Shown: positions 36,468 through 47,446 of the stretch, one piece after another
How the letters are laid out: every line of letters starts with the position of its first letter
Numbering within the stretch: position 1 is the stretch's first letter
The notes under the pieces: generated by a model
Told to the model about the DNA's origin: nothing
What the model saw: only the letters and a program-made list of their open reading frames with translations
Database searches by the model: none
Translations under genes and position numbers: made by a program
Assembly: GCF_000220395.1 (NCBI RefSeq)
Contig: NW_004086886.1
Span: 1 to 64,000 of the forward strand
DNA from: Ichthyophthirius multifiliis
Lineage: Eukaryota; Ciliophora; Oligohymenophorea; Hymenostomatida
Direction: 5' to 3'
Length of the DNA: 64,000 nt

Positions 36468-36840
36468 ATTTTTATTTTTATTATTATTTTTATTGTAATA
36501 TAAATTAAATTTAATTTAATAAATTATTTAATTATTTTAGTTAAAAAATAATTTTTATTTATTTATTTTTCGTTTAAATGAAAATATATTTTATTTTAAA
36601 ATAATTTTAAGTAATTATGCAATAATAAATATCATTATAAATTCCATAAATTAAAGAATAAAAAATAAAATAAAACTAAAAATGTAAAAATAATTACTAT
36701 CAGTATATCATAATATTTAATACAATATAATAAAATACTATAAAAAAAACTTTTAATAAATATATAAAAAATATATAAAAATAAAGTAAAAAAATATATA
36801 TAAAAATAATACAAAAAAAGAAAATATATATATTTATATA

Positions 36841-36872
<32 letters not shown>

Positions 36873-37235
36873 TATTAAATTTATTTTATATTTATAATAT
36901 TTTTAATATTTTTAATATTAATTTCATTAAAATATTTTTTATTTTATTAAAATTCATTAATAAATATTTATATTAATTTTTTATAAAATAATAAACTATC
37001 ATATTTTTTATTAATATAATCAATCTAATTTAATAGTTTTTATATTTATATATATAAAATATATTTATTTTAAATAAATATATATTATTTTGTTAAGCAA
37101 TTTATATTTACATTTAAAATTATATATGTATAAATTTATACTCTTTTTTAATAAAAATAGTATTTTCAAGAAATAAAATAAACTAAATATAAAATTATAA
37201 TTTAAAAATATTTAAAATTTTATTAATAAAGATAC
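36468..37235. other. Divergent intergenic region, mostly A/T repeats
   Basis: Between two start codons. (TA)n at about 36848-36872; otherwise featureless A/T. Expected to contain both promoters, but no element is identifiable. Confidence 0.5.
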
Positions 37236-40105
37236 ATGTAGACCACATCAATACTTAATAATGGATAAATATACTAATTATAAGCATACGATTATTCTAA
37301 ATTGAATAAATCATATATAGATGAAATATTTTAAATAGAACTTCATCATATAACTGAATTTGAACAGAAAATGATTAGTTACATAAAATATTTAAATAAG
37401 CCAGGAATTACAGAGTTTTGGACATTTTCATAGCATAAAATGAAAATATTATATTATTTATTTACTTTTAGATTTATTTAAATAATAAAAGAAGGTAGAA
37501 TTACTGAAAATGCATACAAAAAATTTACAAATGATTTAAAAGAATCATATAAATAAGTAAATTAAAAATAAAAAATATATATCTAATATATATAGATATT
37601 GAGATATATAAATATATAGATATATATAAATATATATAAAAATAAATATATATATATATATATATATACATATTTATATAATATTTTTTTTTTTTTTTAA
37701 AATAAAGAGTGATTTTGATTTTGAAAATGATTAATTTTTTTATTATTTAGAGGCTCTTTTTTAATTGAAATATGATTCTAATATTTTCAAAAGAATAAAA
37801 GTAAAAATAAAATTGTAATAAAATAAAATAAAATAATATGCTTTAAATTAAAATAAAGAATACATTTTATTATTTATTTGAGTTCAGGCATTGTTTTGAT
37901 TTATATGACTTTCCTAGAAGAATAGTATATTTAAAAGATCTTTTTATAAATCTATAATTAGATTAAAGCAATATATTAATCGAATAAATTCTTTATGAAT
38001 ATAATAGAATGAAATCTTCTTCTAATAAAATAGAATATTTTTATAATTAATCTGCTTTAACCTTAGATATATTTGGTCAATCGTTTTTATATTATCCTAT
38101 ATACTTATTCAAGAGTTATCTTATATATAAAAATGTTATTAGAGAAGGTTTTTTTGAATCTAAAAAGTGTTTCATTTAATCCCATATTGAAAACGTTAAA
38201 TAAATATTTGAGACTTTATTTAGAAAAGAAAATATAGATATGACTTATAAATTTGTATTATATAGTTTATTATAAATGAATAAATCAAATAGGGATTTTT
38301 TATATAAGTTAAAGTAAAAATTATGTGATTTAAATGAATAATATGATAACAAATTAACTATATAAAGAGAATCTACAGAAGAGTAAAAAATATTCTATTA
38401 AGAACTTTTAAATGAATTAGAATTAAAAAAATCAGATTTCTAAATTGTATATTAAGACATTTGTGATAGATTTAAGAGTTTAAAAAATGAAATGAGAAAA
38501 AGAAAAGAAGAAAGAATGAATAATTATTTAAATATAGAAAAGGAATCAAATAAGAAATTTGCAGTTTAAGAATAAACTATTACCTGTTCAATTTTCAAAG
38601 ACAAGTATTAAACTTAATAATATTAATCTTAATAAGATTTGGAAAAAAGGGAAGTTTAATTATATGAAGAAAAACTGAGAAATTAGAAAATAAATCAAAA
38701 TAAATTTCTAATTGAAAACTTAAAAAATAAAAGTGAAATACTTCTTACCGAAATTTAAATTTTAGAAAAAAATCTTTCCCAAATAGAATAAAAAAAATTT
38801 GATATAGAAATTTTATAAGAATAAATAAACTAAAAAATTCTATAAAATTCAAAAAATAAAAAATCCCTAAAAATATTACAAAATGATCTTAAATAATTAA
38901 ACACAGAATACCAAAAACTCGAAAAAGATCATAAAAATATAAACTAAGAATTCCAAATAAAAAAATAAGACTAAAAAATATACCAAGACCTCTACAATGA
39001 ATACAGTAAAGATGAAAGAGAAAAATAAAGATTAAATAATATGAATATGGCCGAACGTGCGGAAGATTACATTAATAAGAAAGTCAATAATTTCTATAAT
39101 TGGGTTAATTCTGATAGAAGAAATAGACGAACTGTTTCATAATATTTCCTTGATAAATTTTATTCCATAAATGGCTATTTTGGAGAAAAAATAGGCAATT
39201 TAATGCTTTGGTCTACTTTATTTTTTAAAACATTAATAGTTTCTAAAATAGACAATAAAAAATTACTCTATTAACTTTATTAAACAGAACTTTTCTAAAA
39301 TATTTAAGATCCTATAACAAAACTAGAAAATTTATATCCAAAAAGCTCATCCTAATTATTTTCTATTAAAAATATTTTTATGGCTAAAACCTCTGTATTT
39401 GCAATCAGACTACTCAAGCATAATATTTTAGGATTAGATGCTGTTTAATTAGGTCTATTTAAATAATTATAATGGAAAATTAAATAATATGTACCTGACG
39501 TTCGTTATGATTTTTACAATAATTTCACTGCAGGAGCCATTACTGGTGTTTTTGGAGCTATGGCTTCAAATCCCTTAGACAATTTGAAGACAAACTACTT
39601 ATTATATAATTAATTACCTAATTATAGCTTATTTACTGGATTGTTTGCTAACTGTTTGCATAGTGGGTTATTAAAAGGACTGTAATTTGGTCTATATGAA
39701 AAATTCAAAAAGGATGCTTTTTAAAATAATTGTTCTTAAGGAGACTAACATTATTATGATCCAAATATAAGTTCTAATTATATGTCAATTTCTTTAAAAT
39801 ATTTGGCTTTTTATAAAGCTTCGCTTATTAGTAATAGTTTGTTGTATCCATTAGATACTATAAAGAGAATTATTTATGTTTAATCTAACTATAATAATCA
39901 TAATTATGCTTAAACTCTTAATTAGAAAATTGGTAATGATGTTTGGTAAAATTTAAAAAGCTTTAAGTATAATCCATAAAATTTATATGGAGGTTTTATA
40001 CAAAATGGTTTAAAAGTTACTTTTTAACCTACAATGCTAGTTTTTTGGGATCATTTTGCTTATAAATTAACTGGAAAATCTTAAATAGATTATTTATTGT
40101 ATTGA
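37236..40105 (+). CDS. Coiled-coil / mitochondrial-carrier-like fusion protein, 886 aa
   Basis: Three exons (37236-37556, 37708-37800, 37859-40105) sum to exactly 887 codons. Residues 1-330 are helical with no named domain (SYIDEIFQIELHHITEFE; DIFGQSFLYYPIYLFKSYLI). Residues about 330-560 are charged coiled coil (LLNELELKKSDFQIVYQDI, QLNTEYQKLEKDHKNINQ). The last 200 residues resemble the mitochondrial carrier family: NFTAGAITGVFGAMASNPLD then NLKT, and SLISNSLLYPLDTIKRIIY. These are two copies of the Px[D/E]xx[K/R] signature, each after a small-residue membrane helix, followed by LYGGFIQNGLKVTFQPTMLV, like the ...YRG... repeat ends of carriers. Only two clear signatures of the usual three are seen. 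The join is a continuous open frame within one exon, so a fusion is well supported, though not proved at RNA level. Substrate unknown. Confidence 0.85.
37575..37680. repeat. AT-repeat-filled intron 1 of the carrier fusion gene
   Basis: Lies inside the intron 37557-37707. Degenerate ATATAGAT/AAATATAT units run into (TA)n and then a T run before the acceptor. Confidence 0.75.
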
Positions 40106-40265
40106 AAGTTTTTGATTTTGTTTTGTATTTTGTATTTTTTTTAATTTAAATAAATATTTTTATATTAAGATTTTAATAATATTTATAAAATTAATATTGA
40201 TATTTTAATAAGATTTTTTAGAGTTTTAGAGACATATAATAATTTTTATCTAAATTTTATATATT

Positions 40266-41447
40266 TCAACATGAATTATAATTAATTTATATTATTATAT
40301 CATCTAAACAACTATTTAAATTATTTTTATTGTTTTCATTTTTACATTATTAAACTATATTTTATTTTAAGGATTGTAAAGTATCTTTGTTAATTGAAAA
40401 TTCAGAAACAACCATTTTAAGAAACTTAAATATAGTTTTATTAGTAAATTTATGATTTTCTAAATCATATGCCATTTATTGATTTTTATTTTCCTATAAT
40501 AACTTTTATAATTCTCTAATATCATTTTTTAATTTATTTATTTATTTAGTTTACTAATTTATTATTTCTTAACTTTTTAAATTACTATTTTTTAAATTAC
40601 TTTTACTTTATATTTCTTATATTTATAAATATAATAGTTTATTTTGTTTTTCCAATTCCTAAAATTAAATTTAAGTTTATAATTCATTAATAGACATAAT
40701 TTTTTATTACAACTATTATTACTATTACTATTACTAATACTATAATATAATTTCTGTTTTATTTTAATTATCTTACCACAAAAATGTGTTTTAATTATAG
40801 AATTATTAAATAATTTACTAAAATTTATTATTATTTTAATAATTATTTTAAATAGATATTTATTACTAATTAAAAATATATTTGTTATTGATAATTTTCT
40901 GACTATTAATTTAATAACTATTTTACTCATTTTAAACAAATATTAAATCAAATATTTTATTTATAAATTATTTAAAGTATTCAAATGATTATTCGATTTA
41001 CAAGGATTCTAGATATTATAATTAATTCATTTATTATTAATTTTCATAAGTAAAATTATTTAAGATATTTGCCAATTTTTATAATTAACAACTACTTAGT
41101 TAATATATTTCACTTTAAAATATTTCATTTAAAAATTCCTAATCATTTTATATTGTAAACTTTTATTGAATAAAAGATATTTTTTCAAATAAATTTTATT
41201 AGAAATAATAAACAAGGTTTTAAATCAATTTTTTAGATTATTCTATTAATTCTTAAAATAATTCATAAGGTTTAAAAAAATATATTATTTATTTTATATG
41301 ATTTATATCTTTTTTATCATCAATGTGTTTACTGTGAAATTCTTTTAAACATTAGCTACAACACAAACGATTTTCTTTACAATTTATTTAATGACAAAAA
41401 TACTTTATTTTTAAATTATGTTATTCGCATATACTTATATCATCCAT
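40266..41447 (-). CDS. B-box zinc-finger coiled-coil protein, 393 aa
   Basis: Single intact exon. Starts MDDISICEQHNLKIKYFC, then H, then a second set of cysteines (CKENRLCCSQCLKEFHSKH). This is B-box-like spacing of Cys and His at residues about 7-45, and binds zinc by family. The middle is helical and Q-rich (poly-Q at about 230-240). The C-terminal half is coiled coil (MSINELQTQIQFQELEKQ, KLKNDIRELQKLLQENK). It ends with KFTNKTIFKFLKMVVSEFSI and LDDIIIQINYNSC. No RING is present, so it is not a ligase on this evidence. Isolated B-box plus coiled-coil proteins are common in ciliates. Confidence 0.82.
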
Positions 41448-41897
41448 TTTTTATTTTGCTTTTTACTTGAAAAAAATAATAAAATAATAAAATATTTGAT
41501 ACTTTTATTAAATAAAATATATTATTATAAGAAATTAGAAAATTTATTGTAAAGTATTTTTTAAAAAATATAAAATAATATTATTTAATTAATTAGTTTG
41601 TTTGTTAAAATTTACATATTTATAATTACAATAAAAAAAAAAAAAAATTATAATAATAAATACTTAAATAATTTTTTATTTATAATTTATACATAAAATA
41701 AAAAATTATGAATATTTCATAAGATTAAATCAAGAAATATTACATACTAATTATATATATACTGAAGTAAAATAATTTTAATTTTAAAAACCATATAGAT
41801 TTATCAAAATTCAAATATATAAATCTCTTCTTTAATATTTCTTTAAATTATAAATTATTGATTAAATATAAAAAAAGTTCTTTTACTAAGCATTTAT
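41448..41897. other. Intergenic AT-rich DNA
   Basis: Upstream of the B-box gene and downstream of the membrane-protein gene, both on minus. Includes an A14 run near 41634-41647. No gene. Confidence 0.5.
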
Positions 41898-42854
41898 TCA
41901 TAAATTATTTTAATAGTAATTTTTTTAATTATCGACATTAAACTCTAAAATTAATTTTACGTATTTTAAATCCATATGAAACAAAGAAATAAAGCTTGTG
42001 TTCAAAATAAATAAAATATAATAAGAAATAGATAAAGCATTTAAAATAAAAATCTGATCCAATTTATTATATTTTTTCTAGATAAGAATTTAAATAATAG
42101 AATCTAAATGATAAAAAAATAAAAATTATTATTTAAAGTTTTGAAAATTACGTATTAAATAGCATAATGTTGATAAAATAAATATAGATATTTTAAGAAA
42201 AAAATAATTTTTTTTTTAATTTTTTTTTGTTAAACAAAATATATGAATGCATTAATATAAAAAACCAATTGTAAAATATCCATTTAGTAAAAGTTAATCT
42301 TAATAAGGCAATATAGAAAACATGAATAGACTTAATTAAGAAATAATTCCTAAAAACAAATTTAGTTATTATAATCTTTTATATTCATTAAAGCTTTGTT
42401 AATTCTATAAAATATAATTTAAAAAATAATTTAAAACACCTAAAAAGCATATTAATCCTACTCCAAACTATAAATAAATAATTATTTGTTATTTTAAAAA
42501 TAAACTAATGAATATATATTGTAAATAACTTACTTAAAATAAATGTAATTATTTAAAAGGTAATTTTATAAATTAAGGAAATAATGTTTTTTATTCAGAA
42601 TCATTTTAATTAAATGTACAATAAATGCCTCCAAATAATGTTATTGAGCTTACGAATAGGTATATTAATGGTATTATTTTTATATTACTATGATTATTTT
42701 TTTCATTTGAATTAAAATAACTTAAATTTTCACTTTCACAAAATGAAGAGGATAAAAACGAACTTCTTTCTTCATTATAATAAATATTTAAAATATTAGA
42801 ACTTTCGGTATCTTTTCTAAAAAGTTGTTTAGGTTTTTTAGGATTTAAACTCAT
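41898..42854 (-). CDS. Multipass membrane protein, 318 aa
   Basis: Single exon of exactly 319 codons. The N-terminus, MSLNPKKPKQLFRKDTES, is cytosol-like and serine-rich. Hydrophobic segments are IKIIPLIYLFVSSITLFGGI, LQYIFISLFL, FGVGLICFLGVLNYFLNYIL, LNLFLGIISQLSLFMFSILP, YFTIGFLYQCIHIFCL, FFLKISIFILSTLCYLI and ALSISYYILFILNTSFISLF. That makes about six or seven membrane helices with a short loop (YFTIGF) between two of them. Helix count and the GIISQLSLFMFSILP...F pattern are reminiscent of the DRAM/TMEM150/FRAG1 group, but conserved motifs are too weak to assign it. Function unknown. Confidence 0.75.
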
Positions 42855-43238
42855 TATATTTATCTTTTATTTATTTTATTTTTTTTATGCACGTTTTTAA
42901 ATTTTAAAAAATTAGCAAAATGTTATTTTAAATTATTTTTTTTATAAAAATAAAATAAAATATTAATTGTTATTTATAATACAAATAATATTTATTTTTT
43001 AAAAAAAAGAAATAATAATAATAATAATAAAAATAATAATAAAAATAATAATAAAAATAATAATATAATATATAATGCTAAATAATATTTAAAGAAATGA
43101 TCAGTATATTAATAAAATATTATATATATATATATTATAGAAAAACAAATTAATTTTGTACTTTCTACTACTAATAAGCAGTATATTCAATGATTTTTTT
43201 ATAGTAAAAATAAAAATAAAAAATAATAATATAAAAAA
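42855..43238. other. Divergent spacer with AAT-type repeats
   Basis: Between start codons of the membrane-protein gene and phosphatase 1. An imperfect (AAT)n/(AAATAAT)n stretch lies at about 43012-43070, then (TA)n near 43122-43136. No gene. Confidence 0.55.
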
Positions 43239-43778
43239 ATGAACGAAGTCTAATTATTAAAAAATGAATAAAAAAAAAAAAAAAAACTCTCTACCATTTT
43301 TACTTAAGATGGAATTCCTAATAAAATAGTAGAAAATTTATATTTAGGCTCCGTAGGTTCCGCATGGTAAAAAAACTCATTAATTCAACATTAAATCAAA
43401 TACGTTTTAACAATACTTGATTGTTAAGAGCCAGTTTTTCCTGATATAATCGAACAACATAAAATAATACGTGTATATGATAACTTGACTTAAAACATTA
43501 TTTAATATTTTGATGAATGTATTTAATTTATTAATAAAGCTGTTTAAGAAAATAAAAATGTTTTAGTACACTGTTATAAAGGTAAATCAAGATCAGCTTC
43601 AATTGTTATTGCTTATTTAATTAAGCATTTTAATTATGATTTATAAAAAGCTTTAGAAATAGTTTAAAATCAAAGGCCTTGTGTATTTCCCAATGAGAAT
43701 TTTATACTACAACTGTAATAATATGAATAATAAATTAAAATATAATAATAAGATGTTAATATAGTTAAAAATTAATGA
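43239..43778 (+). CDS. Dual-specificity protein phosphatase 1, 179 aa
   Basis: Removes phosphate from Tyr and Ser/Thr of protein substrates through a cysteine-phosphate intermediate. One exon. After a lysine-rich start (MNEVQLLKNEQKKKKK) comes the family core: IPNKIVENLYLGSVGSAWQK (DSP entry motif YLG), IKYVLTILD, a conserved acid (DNLTQNI), and the P-loop VHCYKGKSRSASIVIAYLI with Cys112 and Arg118. Then come PCVFPNENFILQLQQYE. All catalytic residues are present. Its 17-A run in codons 11-16 keeps frame. Closely similar to the phosphatase at 45451, same strand, with VTA1 between them on the other strand, so a local duplication is likely. Confidence 0.92.
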
Positions 43779-44045
43779 TATTTATATATGTTTATTTTTT
43801 TATTATACAAAGAGATTCATATATTAATAAATTTTGAGTTCAATTCATATTTTATTAATTCATTTGAAATCGAATATTATAAAAATTAAGTTTTCTTTTA
43901 TATATATATATATAATTGTATTTTTTAAAAAATATATAAGTATAATAAAAAAGAAGTTTTTTAGACCATATAATATTTAAAATAATCATTTATAAAAAAT
44001 TTAAAAATTATAATAATTTCTTATATATATATATTATTATTTTTT
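43779..44045. other. Short convergent intergenic spacer
   Basis: AT-only; (TA)n near 43901-43914 and 44024-44037. No gene. Confidence 0.5.
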
Positions 44046-44945
44046 TCATTATTTTGTGTTCTCAATAATTTATAAAGCCAATTTCAATGCTTCTTTTGCA
44101 TTATTAAATTAATTAAAATCCAACTCAGAAATAGCTTTATTACAAAAATCAAGAATTTGAGTTTAAGCTTATTAAGGATTTATATTAAATCCAATTGCCA
44201 TATTAATATATGGATTAGGGAATTAAACATTTCCATTTTTTTTAGTTTATGTCATTTAATTATTATCTTAATAATTGTTTGCAATTTATTTAAGGTTATT
44301 AACATTAATCGCTTTTGGTACACTTTAAAAAACACTCTGTCTATTATTTTAACTAAGATTTTAATTATTTTAAACATTTGGAATATTGGGCTTCTAAACT
44401 GACTCGTTTTTAACTTATCGGGGATATTAAGCGGGATTATCTAATTTTTTTTTAACTTCAACGGCTTTAGATTTAGCATAAATCCCTATAAAAAATATTT
44501 TATTTCATAAAAAATATATTTATAAATTTTTACTTTTTTAATTTATTTATTAGTCTAAAACTCCAAATATAGCTAACATTTCAAAATATCTTGAAACCAT
44601 TTAAAAGTCTTTACATGTTTATTATGTATAAATATCATTTCTTTCTTCATGGTCACATTTTGCGAAAATTTTAAGTGTGTGATTTATTATATCTTATTTA
44701 TTTTATTCCTTATTTTAAAGTTAAGGACCTAATGCTTAGCCTTCGATTTATAATTCGTTATTCCATTCATTCATTATTGTTTCTATTAATTCTGTATCTT
44801 TGCCTTATTATTAATATTTTTGCAATAAAATTTTAGATTTTTAATGTGCGTATAGCTTTAAATAATATGCGAGAATAGGAAAATTTAGTTTAACTTCTTA
44901 AGAGTAAATTATAAAAGGTTTTAAATATAATATTTCTTTGTCCAT
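44046..44945 (-). CDS. VTA1: VTA1 / LIP5, Vps4 cofactor of the ESCRT pathway
   Basis: VTA1 activates the AAA-ATPase Vps4, which recycles ESCRT-III in multivesicular-body formation and membrane scission. The N-terminal Vta1 module has YLKPFIIYSQEVKLNFPIL, AYYLKLYAHQKSKILLQKY and later KIFAKCDHEERNDIYTQQT, FEMLAIFGVLDQQINQKR and YAKSKAVEVKKKLDNP. A Q/N-rich linker follows. The C-terminal Vps4-binding helices are AQTQILDFCNKAISELDF and AKEALKLALQIIE. One 48-nt intron (44486-44533); spliced length is exactly 284 codons, ending TGA at 44046-44048. Intact. Confidence 0.92.
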
Positions 44946-45450
44946 TTTTTTTTATGTATTATTTTTTATATATAGAAATAATATAATAATAATTTCTTTA
45001 ATAAAATAAATTATTTAACAAAGAAATTTTATATATAATTATTATTTATATCTTATGAATTAACCACAATAATATAAAAAAATATTAATACATTCTAATA
45101 ATATAAAAAAATATAAAATTATATTTATTATTTTAGGTTTTAATTTAAATTAAAATGTTATATGTCATATATATATATATATTTTATATTAAAAAAAATA
45201 AAAAAAATGTTAATGTTTATATATAATAATTAAAATATTTTTGTTAAAAGTTTATAAATATTTATTTAAATAAAAAATGCAATGTTACCAATATAATTCA
45301 TATAAATAAACAAAAATTATATATATAAAAAAACAAATATTGAAAATAAAATATCAAGATTGATTATTTTTTAAATACATTTAATAAAATAAATAAATTA
45401 AAAACTTTATATATTTTTATTTTTGAATAAAAAAAAAAAATATTCGAAAA
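44946..45450. other. Divergent intergenic region, VTA1 / phosphatase 2
   Basis: A/T-only DNA between two start codons. A12 run near 45430-45440 directly before the phosphatase start. No gene. Confidence 0.5.
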
Positions 45451-47220
45451 ATGTCATAACAAATTTAACCAAAATAAGAAGATAATAAATAAGCACCTAT
45501 AAACTAAAAATTAGATGTAATATTTTAAACAGTAAAAGGTTTTTTTGCCTTAAAATATGCCAAAACTGATAGTATTCCATAAAAAATAATTGAAAATGTG
45601 TATTTAGGATCTATCGGTGCAGCATTATAAAAGAATTAATTAATATAAAACAATATAAAATTTATTCTAACAGTAATGGATGGCAAGAAATGCCCTTTTC
45701 CAGAATTAATTGAAGAACATAAAATAATAAATATACTAGATAGTTAAACAGAAAACATAAAATAATATTTTGAAGAGTCTAACTCTTTTATAAATAAAGC
45801 ACTTTCTTAAAAAAAGAATATACTTGTCCATTGCTTTGCAGGAAAATCAAGAAGTGTATCACTTATTATTGCTTATTTAATTAAATATTAAAATCTCAGT
45901 GTTGATAAAGCCTTAGAACATATTAAATAGGTTAGACCAGTTGCAGGTCCTAATAATAATTTTATTAAATAATTAAATGAATACTATCAATATATACATA
46001 ATGAAAAAAATACAAATTAAAATTAGTAAGAAATTCATATTTAAAAATTCGATAATTAATAATTTTTGATATAATAAGACAAAGAGGAAAGTAAAGAAAA
46101 GCATGAAACAATTCATTAAGAAAATTAACAAGAAAATCATTAAGAAAATTATTAAAAAAAACAAGAAGAAAATCAAGAAGAAAAACAAGAAGATAAATAA
46201 TAAGGAAATCAAGAAGAAAAATAATAAGAACATCAAGAAGAAAAATAATAAGAAAATTAACAAGAAAAACAAGAAGAAAATAAAGAAGAAAAGCAAGAAG
46301 AAAATCAAGAAGAAAAACAAGAAGAAAATCAAGAAGAAAAATAAGAAGAGAATCAAGAAAAAAAATAAGAAAAAAAACAAGAAGAAAAACAAGAAGAAAA
46401 TCAAGAAGAAAATTAACAAGAAAAACAAGAAGAAAATAAAGAAGAAAAGCAAGAAGAAAATCAAGAAGAAAAACAAGAAGAAAATCAAGAAGAAAAATAT
46501 GAAGAAAAACAAGAAGAAAATAAAGAAGAAAAATAAGAAGAAAATCAAGAAGAAAAACAAAAAAAAAAACAAGAAAAAAAACAAGAAGAAAATCAAGAAG
46601 AAAAATATGAAGAAAAACAAGAAGAAAATAAAGAAGAAAAATAAGAAGAAAATCAAGAAGAAAAACAAAAAAAAAAACAAGAAAAAAAACAAGAAGAAAA
46701 GCAAAAAGAAAAGCAAGAAGAAAAATATGAAGAAAAACAAGAAGAAAAGCAAGAAGAAAAGCAAAAAGAAAAAATATAATAAAATCAAAAATTTTAAATA
46801 AAAGATTAAAATTAAAATTAATAATAAAAAGATATTAATTAATAATAAAAGAATTAATAGAATTTTTAAGAAAATTAATGTAAAGATAATAATAATTTAT
46901 AAAATTTAAAATTCAATTAAGATACACAAAATTAATAATTCATAGTTTATAAATTAGAAGAGCAAAAATAATAAAATATTTTTTATAATAACCCTAACGT
47001 TGATATTTAAAATTCTTAAATATAATATATATAAAATAAAGGATAAAATAATTAATATATTTAAGACGATTAGTGTCTTGATGAAAATACTTATAAATCA
47101 AGCGAATAAAATGAAAACCTAATTAAAAATAATACTAATGAAAACAAAAGTCAAGAATAATTATATAATTAGAATTAAAATAATCTTTAAAAAAAGAAAA
47201 AAAACAAAAAGAAAAAATGA
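45451..47220 (+). CDS. Dual-specificity phosphatase 2 with a long Q/E-rich repeat tail, 589 aa
   Basis: Single exon of exactly 590 codons. Residues 1-190 are a phosphatase core: IPQKIIENVYLGSIGAALQK, IKFILTVMDGKKCPFPELI, and P-loop VHCFAGKSRSVSLIIAYLI with Cys128 and the conserved Arg. All catalytic residues are present. Residues about 210-445 are an octapeptide-like repeat built on QEENQEEK/QEEKQEEN. It is almost only Q, E, N and K, hydrophilic and probably a flexible or helical tail. The last 150 residues are Q/N-rich without repeat and end in a Lys cluster. The alternative frames over the repeat (lysine/asparagine-rich on plus, phenylalanine/leucine-rich on minus) are shadows. The catalytic core is close to phosphatase 1, which lacks the tail. 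Confidence 0.92.
46080..46780 (+). repeat. Coding minisatellite: CAAGAAGAAAAx-type units
   Basis: About 700 bp of imperfect 12- and 24-bp units (CAA GAA GAA AAx) in the tail of phosphatase 2. Larger blocks of roughly 100-160 bp are themselves repeated: similar order of units at about 46255-46345 and 46405-46495, and two near-identical copies at about 46490-46590 and 46610-46710. This suggests stepwise expansion. Confidence 0.85.
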
Positions 47221-47446
47221 TATTAATTCATAAATTAATTTATTTAAACAAAAAAACAAAAATAATAAATAAATATGAAATAATTTTTTAATTTTTTTAA
47301 TTATAAAATGGGGTTAAAATTAAAAATAAAATAAAAATGCGAAAATATAAAAAATTTTATGTATATAAATACATAATAATAACATTTTTTTATAAAAAAA
47401 ATAAACAAATAATTAACAAAAAAAAATAAGCATTAACCATTAAAAC

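Noticed and set aside
40106-40265. Possible extension of the carrier fusion gene or a small RNA gene after its stop
   Set aside because: AT-only with no codon or stem structure visible; just a short convergent 3' spacer.
43012-43070. AAAAATAAT-type repeat as a possible CRISPR array or regulatory array
   Set aside because: Units are simple-sequence A/T with no spacers or dyad; this is a eukaryotic genome.
44157-44402. Plus-strand open frame of 81 codons
   Set aside because: Antisense of the VTA1 linker and C-terminal exon.
46103-46801. Plus-strand open frame of Lys/Asn and minus-strand open frame of Phe/Leu (45973-46788)
   Set aside because: Both are shadows of the QEENQEEK repeat. The phosphatase frame runs without a stop from ATG 45451 to TGA 47220.
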